Assembly (NCBI GenBank): GCA_036006425.1
Contig: DASYPQ010000022.1
Span: forward strand, 434,001 to 498,000
Reading direction: 5' to 3'
DNA length: 64,000 nt
Source of the DNA: DASYPQ01 sp036006425
GTDB lineage: Bacteria > Planctomycetota > UBA1135 > GCA-002686595
Made by a program: the position numbers and the translations under genes. The notes below the pieces were generated by a model. The model saw only the letters and a program-made list of their open reading frames with translations. It made no database searches and was not told where the DNA came from. Below are positions 45,713 to 53,796 of the stretch, one piece after another (the stretch's first letter is position 1; each line of letters starts with the position of its first letter).

Positions 45713-46048
45713 GTGGCTCGGCCCCTACGGCATCTCTGGAAGGTCCGCACCGTCGTGCGGCGTCGTCACCGCACCTGGATGGTGTCGATGTGCTTCGCGA
45801 CTCTCGGGTGGGCGAGCTGGTGGATCACGGTCTTCCTCATGCGCTACGTCCCGTCGATCGCGCCCGACGTCGCGACGACGGGCTGGTTCGCGGGCACCTT
45901 CGCGGCGTTCGGCTTCGTCGTCGCCGTGTTCACCGTGCGCGCGCGGAGCTCGTGGCTCCTCTTCACGCTCGTGCCGCTCCTCGCGAACGCGAGCCTCTTC
46001 CTCGTGCCGTGGCTCGTCGAGACGCTGCGCGGAACGCGCGCGTCCTGA
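45713..46048 (+). CDS. Hypothetical small membrane protein
   Basis: The protein has 111 residues from a GTG at 45713. It starts with a basic segment (RHLWKVRTVVRRRHRTW) and then has three membrane helices (VSMCFATLGWASWWITVFLM; GWFAGTFAAFGFVVAVFTV; WLLFTLVPLLANASLFLVPW). I do not recognise a family. It is convergent with the next small membrane gene, whose stop is four bases away. Confidence 0.6.
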   Translation: MARPLRHLWKVRTVVRRRHRTWMVSMCFATLGWASWWITVFLMRYVPSIAPDVATTGWFAGTFAAFGFVVAVFTVRARSSWLLFTLVPLLANASLFLVPWLVETLRGTRAS

Positions 46049-46052
46049 AGCT

Positions 46053-46448
46053 TCAGACCACGCGCGGCGCGAGACAGATCATCGCCGTGCCCGTGATCGC
46101 CGTGAGCAGCGTCATCGCGAGCACGAGGAACGCGACCTTCCTGTGGAGACGCCGCGTCGACGGCACGAAGATCGTCCGGATGCCCGTGACGACGGGGAGC
46201 AGGTAGCACGCGGTCGTCACGCGCGCGATCGCGAGGTGCACCGGCGTGATCCAGCCCGCGGCCGGGAGGTCGTACAGCTTCCCGAGGAGCAGCGCGTAGT
46301 GGATCGTCATCGCGAGCGCCCCGACGGACGCGACGACGAGAGGGATGTGCCACAGGCGCCTCGCGGCCAATCCCGTCAGGACGACGAGGACGAGCAGCGC
46401 GAGCGTCGAGGCGAGGAAGACGACGAAGCCGGCGGTCGCCGAGATCAA
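46053..46448 (-). CDS. Hypothetical four-helix membrane protein with conserved-looking His
   Basis: The protein has 131 residues from a TTG that overlaps the gpsA stop codon (TTGA). Four membrane helices are visible, with His residues in or next to helices two to four (LWHIPLVV, MTIHYALLL, TPVHLAIARV, RRLHRKVAF). This pattern is like small b-haem or DUF420-type membrane proteins, but I cannot assign it. It is coupled to gpsA and plsY, so a link to membrane-lipid metabolism is possible. Confidence 0.6.
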   Translation of the reverse strand: MISATAGFVVFLASTLALLVLVVLTGLAARRLWHIPLVVASVGALAMTIHYALLLGKLYDLPAAGWITPVHLAIARVTTACYLLPVVTGIRTIFVPSTRRLHRKVAFLVLAMTLLTAITGTAMICLAPRVV

Positions 46449-47500
46449 GTCCGCCCCTCGATCAGGCCGTCCATCTCGCCCGTCGGGGTCCGGCTCATCA
46501 GGTCGAGGACTGCGCCGCGCGGATCCTTTCCTTCGAACAGGACCGCGTGCACCTGCTCGGCGATCGGCATCGAGACGTCGTCGTCGAGGTCGGATTCGGG
46601 GCCGAACAAGGCCTTCGCGGTCCACACGCCTTCCGCGACCATCTTCATCTTCGAGAGAACCTGCTCGAGCGATTGTCCGCGCCCGATCGCCTCGCCCACG
46701 GCGCGGTTGCGCGAGTGCTTGCTGCAGCACGTCGTCACGAGATCGCCGATGCCTGCGAGCCCGAAGAACGTCCGCGGGCTCGCTCCGCGACTGCGGCCGA
46801 AGCGCGCGATCTCGACCATCCCGCGCGTGATCAACGCGGCCTTCGCGTTGTCGCCGAGGTCGAGCCCGTCGCTGATCCCGGCCGCGATCGCGATCACGTT
46901 CTTGAGCGCGGCGGCGAGCTCCGCCCCGAGCGGATCGTCGTGCGTGTACACGCGGAAATGCTGCGAGGCGAGAGCTCCCTGGACGCGCTGGGCGAACGCG
47001 CGGTCCGTGCTCGCCGCAAGGACCGCGGCCGGCTTCTGGATCGCGACCTCCTCGGCGTGGCTCGGCCCGGTCAGCACGCAGATCGGCCGCTCGCCCAGGA
47101 TCTCGCGCAGGATCTGGCTCGGCGTGCGGAAGGTCTCGATCTCGATGCCCTTCGTCGCCGTGACGATCGGCGCGTTCCCGGGGAGCGCGTCCTCGAAGCG
47201 CGTGATCACGCCGCGCAGGTACTGCGTCGGCACGACGCTGATCACGAGATCGACGTCGGCGGCGGCCGTGTGGGTGTCCGCGGTGACCTCGATCTCGCGC
47301 GGCAGGTGGACCCCGGGCAGGAACCGGCGGTTCTCGTGCACGGAGCGCATCTCCTCGGCCTGCTCGGGAAACGCGCTCCAGAGCGCCGTCGGGATCCCGT
47401 TGCGGTGCAGGAGCAGCGCGAGAGTCGTCCCCCAGCCGCCGTCGCCGATGACGAGGGCCTTCTGGACGTCGCGTTCGCCGCGATCGGCGGACTCAGCCAT
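46445..47500 (-). CDS. gpsA: NAD(P)H-dependent glycerol-3-phosphate dehydrogenase
   Basis: The protein has 351 residues. The N-terminal Rossmann motif is VIGDGGWGTTLALLL, which is the family GxGxWGTxLA pattern. VPTQYLRGV, TATKGIE and VLTGPSHAEEV follow. The C-terminal domain carries the catalytic Lys in LAAALKNVIAIAAGI and the pattern GLAGIGDLVTTCCS KHSRNRAVG, shown here in parts. The enzyme makes glycerol-3-phosphate from dihydroxyacetone phosphate, the first step in phospholipid synthesis. The start overlaps the plsY stop by eight bases, so both steps of early glycerolipid synthesis are co-translated. Confidence 0.95.
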   Translation of the reverse strand: MAESADRGERDVQKALVIGDGGWGTTLALLLHRNGIPTALWSAFPEQAEEMRSVHENRRFLPGVHLPREIEVTADTHTAAADVDLVISVVPTQYLRGVITRFEDALPGNAPIVTATKGIEIETFRTPSQILREILGERPICVLTGPSHAEEVAIQKPAAVLAASTDRAFAQRVQGALASQHFRVYTHDDPLGAELAAALKNVIAIAAGISDGLDLGDNAKAALITRGMVEIARFGRSRGASPRTFFGLAGIGDLVTTCCSKHSRNRAVGEAIGRGQSLEQVLSKMKMVAEGVWTAKALFGPESDLDDDVSMPIAEQVHAVLFEGKDPRGAVLDLMSRTPTGEMDGLIEGRT

Positions 47501-48227
47501 GGTGCCTCGCGGTCCGACCGTCCTCGACCTTCTCGCCGATGTGAGGTTCGGTGCCCTGGAGCATGCGTCGCATGTTCGACCGGTGCCGAACGAGGATCAG
47601 GAGCGTGAGGAGGAGCGAGCCGACGAGCAGTTCGGGGCGAGGCTTCTTCTGGACGTAGTCGAGGGTCAGCACGGCGACCGGGAAGGTGATCCCCATCAGG
47701 ATCGAGGCGAGGCCCGCGTACCGCGTGATGAGTCGCGTGACGACCCAGACGACGCCACCGCACAGGAACACGCGGTAGTCGATCGCGATGATCGCGCCGC
47801 AGCCCGTCGCGACTCCCTTGCCGCCGCGGAACCCGAGGTAGATCGGGAAGCAGTGTCCGATCACCGCCGCCGTGCCGGTCAGCACCTGGAGCAGCGGCAC
47901 GGTCTCGGCGTGATCGCCGACGAGACCGTGGCACGCGAGGACGGGGAGGAACCCTTTGAGGAAGTCGAGGCTGAAGACGACGAATCCCCACCGTCGCCCC
48001 ATCGCGCGGACGGCGTTCGACGTGCCGATGTTGCCGCTCCCGAACGTGCGCAGGTCGATGCCGGCGACGCGCTTGGCGATCAGGAGCCCGAACGGGATCG
48101 CGCCGACGAGGTACGCGAGCAGCACGACGATCCACGCCGACGGCAGGAGGAAGAGCTGGCGTCCGGCCTCGGCGCCGGGGATCGCGATCGACTGGAGTTC
48201 GTCGAGGAGGAACAGAGGAAGAGTCAT
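47493..48227 (-). CDS. plsY: Glycerol-3-phosphate acyltransferase PlsY
   Basis: The protein has 244 residues from the ATG at 48227. The hallmark motifs are present: YLVGAIPFGLLIAK, GSGNIGTSNAVRAMG, GHCFPIYLGFRGGKGVATG and a C-terminal region with LVRHRSNMRRMLQGTE. PlsY transfers an acyl group from acyl phosphate to glycerol-3-phosphate to make lysophosphatidate. The N-terminus is about 30 residues longer than in many members. The gene runs divergently from the ferredoxin gene and overlaps gpsA. Confidence 0.94.
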   Translation of the reverse strand: MTLPLFLLDELQSIAIPGAEAGRQLFLLPSAWIVVLLAYLVGAIPFGLLIAKRVAGIDLRTFGSGNIGTSNAVRAMGRRWGFVVFSLDFLKGFLPVLACHGLVGDHAETVPLLQVLTGTAAVIGHCFPIYLGFRGGKGVATGCGAIIAIDYRVFLCGGVVWVVTRLITRYAGLASILMGITFPVAVLTLDYVQKKPRPELLVGSLLLTLLILVRHRSNMRRMLQGTEPHIGEKVEDGRTARHHG

Positions 48228-48432
48228 CCGAGCGGGGCCGGGAACGGGCCCGACCCTGGGGCAGATTAGCCTCCGCAGGTCCCGAGCTGGGAGGGTCGAC
48301 TTCGTGTCGGCTTTCGGGCGTCCGCCGGACGGCTCGCGCGGGGTTGCAAAAGGACCTCCCCGCCATAGGATGGCCGCACTCTCCAGGCCCGCCGGGCTTG
48401 CCCGGCCGACTCCCGCCGAACAGCATCCCGCC

Positions 48433-48699
48433 ATGACGTACGTGATCGCCGAGCCGTGCATCGGGACCAAGGACACGGCTTGTGTCGAAGTGTGTCCGGT
48501 CGACTGCATCCACCCGACCAAGAAGGAGCCGGATTTCGCGACGGCCGAGCTCCTCTACATCAATCCGGACGAGTGCATCGACTGCGGCGCGTGCGTGCCC
48601 GAGTGCCCGGTCGACGCGATCTTCGACGAGCCCGATCTCCCCGAGAAGTGGGCGAACTTCAAGAAGATCAACGCCGACTGGTACGCGCAGAAGAAGTAG
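48433..48699 (+). CDS. fdxA: 7Fe-type ferredoxin ([3Fe-4S][4Fe-4S])
   Basis: The protein has 88 residues. The N-terminal cluster motif is MTYVIAEPCIGTKDTACVEV with C-P next, and the second is DECIDCGACVPECPVDAIF. The Cys spacing (Cys9, seven residues, Cys17, three residues, Cys, Pro) is typical of FdxA-type ferredoxins with one 3Fe and one 4Fe cluster. The C-terminus (PEKWANFKKINADWYAQ) matches the family. It is a soluble electron carrier in the cytoplasm. It stands alone, convergent with an M48 peptidase gene. Confidence 0.93.
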   Translation: MTYVIAEPCIGTKDTACVEVCPVDCIHPTKKEPDFATAELLYINPDECIDCGACVPECPVDAIFDEPDLPEKWANFKKINADWYAQKK

Positions 48700-48703
48700 G
48701 GCG

Positions 48704-49702
48704 CTACTTCGTCTTCGGCCCGGCCTGCAGCGCGCGGACGAGCGTCGCCTGCGCCCGCTTCTGATCCGGCTGGTCGACCGGGGTCACGCAGCTCGGGACG
48801 GCCGAGAGCAGCGTCTGCGCCTTGGCGAGCTCCTCGGAGGTCTTCCTCGTCGCCCCGATCTGCGCGACGCGCGTCTTGAGCGACGCGAACTTGGAGGCGT
48901 CGGCGACGGGAGCCTTCCTCCAGCTCGCGGCCTCGGGCGGCAGCGCCGCGGCACGCGCCTTCGCGGCCTCGACGCGGCTCGCGAGGCTCGGGTGGTCGCT
49001 CTCGATCTCGGGCGTCTTGTCGAGCCCCTGGTCGATCAGCTGCTGGAAGAAGTCGCCGAAGCGCTGCGGGTCCCAGCCCGCGTGCACGTAGAAGTCGAAG
49101 CCGTACTTGTCCGCCTCCGCCTCGTCCTCGCGGGTGTAGCCGAGCCCGAGGAATTGCGTGACCACGGTGCTCGAGACGAGGGCCGTCTTCGCGTACTCCT
49201 CGCCGTGCTCCTTCCCGCCGATCGCTAGCCCGACGAGGGCGGCACCGGCGGAAGCGCCCAGCGAGTAGTACTGCCGATCGATGCCTTTCTGCACGTGCCG
49301 CGAGTACACGTGCGCGTACTCGTGCGCCATCACCGCGGCGAGCTCGTCCTCCGTGCGGCACGTCTGCATGAGCTGCGAGTAGATGTACATGTGCGACCCG
49401 CCCGTCGTGAACGCGTTCAACGTCTTGCTGTTCACGAGGTGGAACTCGCCGTGCTCGAACATCCAGGCGTTGTCCTCGCTCTTCTCGAAGTGCTTCTTCG
49501 GCCCGTCGTGCCGCGCGTCCGCCTCGCGCGCCGCGGCGACGATCCGCTCCCCCACCGACTGGAGATAGCCCGAGATCGCCGGGTCCTTGATGATCGCGGC
49601 TTCGAGCTCGGAGTGCGTGCTCTCGGCTTGCTGGATCACCTGGCGGTCGGTCGCGCAACCGGCGAGGACGAGAAGAAGGCTGACGGCGAGGCTCGATTTC
49701 AT
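48704..49702 (-). CDS. M48-family metallopeptidase lipoprotein
   Basis: The protein has 332 residues with a lipoprotein signal ending LAGC. The zinc motif is MAHEYAHVYSRH, and the third ligand lies in the EDEAEADKYGFDF region. The order of a helical N-terminal part, HExxH, a glycine-rich hydrophobic turn and EAEAD matches the periplasmic BepA/LoiP type. Such enzymes handle misfolded outer-membrane proteins. The gene is divergent from the DMT-family exporter gene. Confidence 0.9.
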   Translation of the reverse strand: MKSSLAVSLLLVLAGCATDRQVIQQAESTHSELEAAIIKDPAISGYLQSVGERIVAAAREADARHDGPKKHFEKSEDNAWMFEHGEFHLVNSKTLNAFTTGGSHMYIYSQLMQTCRTEDELAAVMAHEYAHVYSRHVQKGIDRQYYSLGASAGAALVGLAIGGKEHGEEYAKTALVSSTVVTQFLGLGYTREDEAEADKYGFDFYVHAGWDPQRFGDFFQQLIDQGLDKTPEIESDHPSLASRVEAAKARAAALPPEAASWRKAPVADASKFASLKTRVAQIGATRKTSEELAKAQTLLSAVPSCVTPVDQPDQKRAQATLVRALQAGPKTK

Positions 49703-49814
49703 GGTGGCTCCTGCGAAACAGTCGGGTGTGGAGCTGAGGCTAGCACGCGCGGCTCGCGTGTTCCCTGTCGACTACGAACTCGTCATCGGGCAACCTCGTG
49801 CGCTCGAATCCCCG

Positions 49815-50789
49815 ATGGACGCTTCCTCCCGAACGCGCAACGCGGCGACGCCTTGGGGCGCCATCGGCGCGCTGTTCGTCGTCACGCTGATCTGGGGCGG
49901 GACGTTCGTGTGGATGAAGCAGGGGATGGACGCGGTCGAGCGCGCGCTCGGTCCGGGTCACGCGACGACCGGCATCGCGCTCTTCATGGTGCTGCGCTTC
50001 GGCGTCGCGTCGGTGTGCACCGCGGCGTTCATTCCCGCGTCGAGGCGCGAGCTCGCCGGTGACGCGTGGCGCGGCGGCATGTGGATCGGTGCGCTGCTCT
50101 TCGTGGGCTTCGCGCTGCAGATGTTCGGCCTCGCCGAGATCTCCCCCGCCGTCTCCGCATTCCTGACGAGCCTCTACGTGCTGTTCACGGCGGTGCTGAC
50201 CGCTGGAATCGAGCGCCGGGGACCGAGCTTCGCGCTGTTCCTCGGCGTGGTGCTCGCGACCTGCGGCGCGGGATTCGTGCGCGGGCGCCCGGAGCTCTCC
50301 TTCAATCGAGGGGAGATCGTCACGGTCGGATGCGCCGTGCTCTTCGCCCTGCACATCCTCGCCACGGACCGGATCACGAAGCGGGTCTCCCCCATGGCGG
50401 TGACGCTGACGTCGTTCGTCTGGGTCTCGGCCGCGAGCCTCGTGCTGTTCGGCGTCTCGATGATGCGCGCGGGCGCTCCGGGACCGGAAGCCCTCCTCGG
50501 CTTGGTGACGAGCGCGGGCTTCGCCGTCCCGCTGCTCCTCTCCTCCGTACTCGCGACCTTCGTCGCGCTCTCGCTGATGAACCACTTCCAGCGCCAGCTC
50601 GACCCGGTCCGCGCCGCGATCCTCTACGCATTCGAGCCGATCTGGGCCGCGCTGTTCGGGATCGCCTGCGGAACGGACGCCTTCACCGTGTACCTCTGGT
50701 CGGGCGGCGCGCTCCTCCTCGCCGGCAACCTCGTCGCGGAGATCGGGCAGCGACGGAAGTTGCGCGCAGCCGCGACGAACGCGAGCTGA
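49815..50789 (+). CDS. DMT-superfamily EamA-type exporter
   Basis: The protein has 324 residues from the ATG at 49815. Ten membrane helices in two EamA halves can be seen: IGALFVVTLIWGGTFVWMKQ at the first and LATFVALSLMNHFQRQLDPV with RAAILYAFEPIWAALFG at the second. The EPIWAALF pattern is the family's conserved end. It exports amino acids, metabolites or drugs. The substrate is unknown. It lies convergent with the kinase-SUMF1 gene. Confidence 0.9.
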   Translation: MDASSRTRNAATPWGAIGALFVVTLIWGGTFVWMKQGMDAVERALGPGHATTGIALFMVLRFGVASVCTAAFIPASRRELAGDAWRGGMWIGALLFVGFALQMFGLAEISPAVSAFLTSLYVLFTAVLTAGIERRGPSFALFLGVVLATCGAGFVRGRPELSFNRGEIVTVGCAVLFALHILATDRITKRVSPMAVTLTSFVWVSAASLVLFGVSMMRAGAPGPEALLGLVTSAGFAVPLLLSSVLATFVALSLMNHFQRQLDPVRAAILYAFEPIWAALFGIACGTDAFTVYLWSGGALLLAGNLVAEIGQRRKLRAAATNAS

Positions 50790-50799
50790 TCGCAGCGAC

Positions 50800-53631
50800 C
50801 TACGGATCGACCGCGCGCGCCGGCCGCAGTCCGAGGCTGCCGTCCTGCGACAGCGAAGCGAAACCCTGGCGCAACGCCACCCGGGCGTTCAGCGCGGTGT
50901 CCGACTGGCTTCCGCCCCGGAACGCGTGCCGCCCCGCATTTCCGCTGGTCCGTTCGCCGTCCCCGGCGCGCTCGGGAATCGAGTACTTGCCGAACGGGTC
51001 GCGACACCACTCCCACAGGTTCCCGACGACGTCGTGCAGGCCGAACGCGTTCGCTCGGAACGATCCGACCGGGGAGTCGTTCGAGTAGCCGTCGTCGAGC
51101 CACTCGTCGTACGACCATCCGCTCGGACCGCCGTTCTCCTTGCAGTAGCGATCGGCGAGGTTCGCGCATCCCTCGAGCGACTCCGGATCGCTCCCCGACC
51201 ACCAGACGGTCGTCGTCCCGCCGCGGGCGCCGTACTCCCACTGCGCCTCCGTCGGGATCTCCAACCCGAAGCGCTGCATCACGCGCGCGCAGTCCGTCCA
51301 CGAGACCTCGTCGACCGGATTCAGGAGACTGAACTGGTGACCCCATCGAACCTCGCCCGGCCGGTTGGCGCTCGGGTTCGTGCCCGCCGCACGCAGCCAT
51401 TGACCCTGCGTCATCTCGTATTTCGAGAGGAAGAAGGGCGCGAGTGTCACTTCGTGGACCGGTCGCTCCTCGGATGCGGAACCCGGATCGAACCCGGGCT
51501 TGTCGGGATCGTCGGCCTGGGATCCCATCCAGAAGCTGCCGCCCGGGAGCAGGACGAACACGATCCCCATCTCCTCCGCGAGCACGAGCTTTCCGTCCTC
51601 GCCGCGCCGCGCGGGCTCGCCTGTAGCGAGATCGGCGAACTCCCAGAAACCGGATGCGGGATCGCGCCCGATCGGCACGAGACCGAGCTGCGGCGCGATC
51701 TTCATGCCGCCGTAGGCGGGACAGGCACCGCGATCGGCGATCGACGCGACCGCCTCCGACCAGAGCCGGCTCGCGGCCGCGCCGGTGAGGCTGCGCTCGT
51801 CGATCGTGCGCGCGAACTCGAGGCGTTTCTCGACGCCCCATCCGTGCTCGGGATTCGCGCCGGAGCCCCGGACGCCGGTCTCCGGGTCCTCGAAGGCCTT
51901 CAATTTCGCGACGAGGCGTCCGAGCTGTGCGTGCCACCAGCGGTCCTGGGTCGAGTCGAACTCCCAACCGTCCATCTCTCCCGGCGGCTGTTCCGCCGAG
52001 GAAACCTGCGGCCGTGCGCGGCCGCGCGATTCGATCTCGGCGAGCTTGCGCTCGTGGTCGCGGACGCCCGGCTTCGCCTTGATGCCCTTCGCCGGGTCTC
52101 CGGGCTTCCCGTCGAGCAGCACGCGCGCGTCCGCGAGCCACGACTCGTAGACGGGAATGCGTTCGCGTGTCGGCGGCCACGCCGCGTCGGCACGCGTGAC
52201 GAGATCCTCGAGGTCCTGGATCGCCGACAGCGCGAGCACGTCGTCCGTGCGCTGGCTGGCCTCGGCCGCCTGCGTGTCCGCGCGCGCCTTCTCGTGCTTC
52301 GCTTCCACGTACAGGAACGCGCTGACGACGAGACCCACCACGAGCGACAGGACGAGCCCGGCGAGCGCCGAGGCGAGCGCCCTGTTCCGCCCGATCCACT
52401 TCTTCAACTCCGCGACCGCGCCGGTCTCGTACGCGCCGACGACGCGATGCTCGAGGTAGGCGCGGAGATCCTCCGCGAGCGCGAGCGTGTCCGCGTAGCG
52501 CTCGCCGGGATCGCGCGCCATCGCCTTCTCGCAGATCGCGGCGAGCTCCGCGGGCACCGCCGGGTTCAGCTCGTGCAGCGGACGCGGCGGCCCGGTCAGC
52601 ACGCGCACGAGCACGGCCCGGTTCGGCACGACGGCGCCGGGCGGCACGTACGGCATCTGCCGGGCGAGAAGGTGGTAGAGCATCGCGCCGATCGAGTAGA
52701 CGTCGGAGCGCGGAGACAGCTTCTCGACCTCTCCGCCCGCCTGCTCGGGCGGCATGTACACCGGCGTGCCGACGACGTCGCCGTCCATCGTGAGCACCGG
52801 CGAGTCGGATGACGTCGACTCGGGCGAAGTCGCGGACTCCGGCGCGATGCGGATGTCGTGCGTGTCCTTGCGATCGAGGACGCGCGCGAGTCCCCAGTCC
52901 ATCACGAACACCTCGCCGAAGCTCCCGACCATGACGTTCGCGGGCTTCAGATCGCGGTGGATGACGCCCTTCTTGTGCGCGTACGCGACCGCCTCGCAGA
53001 CCTTGAGGATCACGCCCAACGCGCGCGTCTCGTTCCAGCCCTCGCGGCCCTCGAAGACGAGTCCGAGGATCCGTTTCAGATCGCGCCCTTCTACGAGCTT
53101 CATCGTGAAGTAGACGCGCCCCTCGCTGTCGAGCCCGAGCTCGTGCACCGGGACGATGCCGGGGTGGTCGAGTTGGCTCGTGACCTGCGCCTCCTCGAGG
53201 AACCGCGCGAGGACCCTGGGATTCTCCGGCCGCGTTCCCAGTCGTACCGCGAGGTCCGCCTCGCCGAGCACGACTTTCATCGCGAGATGGCGCCGCAGGT
53301 CCTCGTCCCAGACGCGCAGGATCGCGCCCATGCCACCGCGCGCGACCTCGCCCTCGATCTCGTAGCGGCCGAAGCTGCCGGCGCGGGCGGCGAGCTCGGC
53401 GATGCGCGCCGACGGCGACGAAAAGGCCGGGCTCGAGCGCTTCGACGGATCGGGCTCGCCCGCGTCGGCGAGGCGCGCCCGCGTCGCATGGAGCTCCTCG
53501 AGGTCGGTCGCGAGGTCCGGATGGCGGCCGAGAAGGTCCGCGAACGTGCTCGCGTCCCCCTGCTCCCGCCCCGAGAGCCACGCGGCGAACACTTCGAGGG
53601 CGTCCTCGCCCTTGGTATTGCGGGCCTCCAC
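50800..53631 (-). CDS. Ser/Thr protein kinase fused to an FGE/SUMF1-type domain
   Basis: The protein has 943 residues from a GTG at 53631 that follows a GAGGAG site; a TTG at 53682 is less likely. The kinase domain (about 90-370) has GEVARGGMG, AMKVV, VIHRDLKPANVMV near 224 and MDWGLARV in place of DFG, common in this lineage. A membrane helix follows near 415-435 (LASALAGLVLSLVVGLVVSA). A linker leads to a C-terminal SUMF1 domain (about 690-943) with GGSFWMGSQ, EKPTQWEYGARGG-like EAQWEYGARGG, NLWEWCRDP and RGGSQSD. The C-terminal domain is likely extracytoplasmic and may sense or bind. All catalytic kinase residues look present. Confidence 0.92.
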   Translation of the reverse strand: MEARNTKGEDALEVFAAWLSGREQGDASTFADLLGRHPDLATDLEELHATRARLADAGEPDPSKRSSPAFSSPSARIAELAARAGSFGRYEIEGEVARGGMGAILRVWDEDLRRHLAMKVVLGEADLAVRLGTRPENPRVLARFLEEAQVTSQLDHPGIVPVHELGLDSEGRVYFTMKLVEGRDLKRILGLVFEGREGWNETRALGVILKVCEAVAYAHKKGVIHRDLKPANVMVGSFGEVFVMDWGLARVLDRKDTHDIRIAPESATSPESTSSDSPVLTMDGDVVGTPVYMPPEQAGGEVEKLSPRSDVYSIGAMLYHLLARQMPYVPPGAVVPNRAVLVRVLTGPPRPLHELNPAVPAELAAICEKAMARDPGERYADTLALAEDLRAYLEHRVVGAYETGAVAELKKWIGRNRALASALAGLVLSLVVGLVVSAFLYVEAKHEKARADTQAAEASQRTDDVLALSAIQDLEDLVTRADAAWPPTRERIPVYESWLADARVLLDGKPGDPAKGIKAKPGVRDHERKLAEIESRGRARPQVSSAEQPPGEMDGWEFDSTQDRWWHAQLGRLVAKLKAFEDPETGVRGSGANPEHGWGVEKRLEFARTIDERSLTGAAASRLWSEAVASIADRGACPAYGGMKIAPQLGLVPIGRDPASGFWEFADLATGEPARRGEDGKLVLAEEMGIVFVLLPGGSFWMGSQADDPDKPGFDPGSASEERPVHEVTLAPFFLSKYEMTQGQWLRAAGTNPSANRPGEVRWGHQFSLLNPVDEVSWTDCARVMQRFGLEIPTEAQWEYGARGGTTTVWWSGSDPESLEGCANLADRYCKENGGPSGWSYDEWLDDGYSNDSPVGSFRANAFGLHDVVGNLWEWCRDPFGKYSIPERAGDGERTSGNAGRHAFRGGSQSDTALNARVALRQGFASLSQDGSLGLRPARAVDP

Positions 53632-53796
53632 GGCGCTCCTCGCTGGCCGACGGATCGTAGCCGGCCGGGGAAACACGGCCAAGAAACCGGGAAGTCCGAC
53701 ACTTCCGCGCCGGGGCCGCTCTCGGGGGGGTGAACGGGATCGACGGAACGTCCGCGACCCACACTCTCTCCGACCTCAGCCCCGAAAGAACCGACC

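Noticed and set aside
53629..53682. TTG at 53682 as the start of the kinase-SUMF1 gene
   Set aside because: The GTG at 53631 has GAGGAG at proper spacing, and the extra upstream residues are Pro/Arg-rich with no domain.
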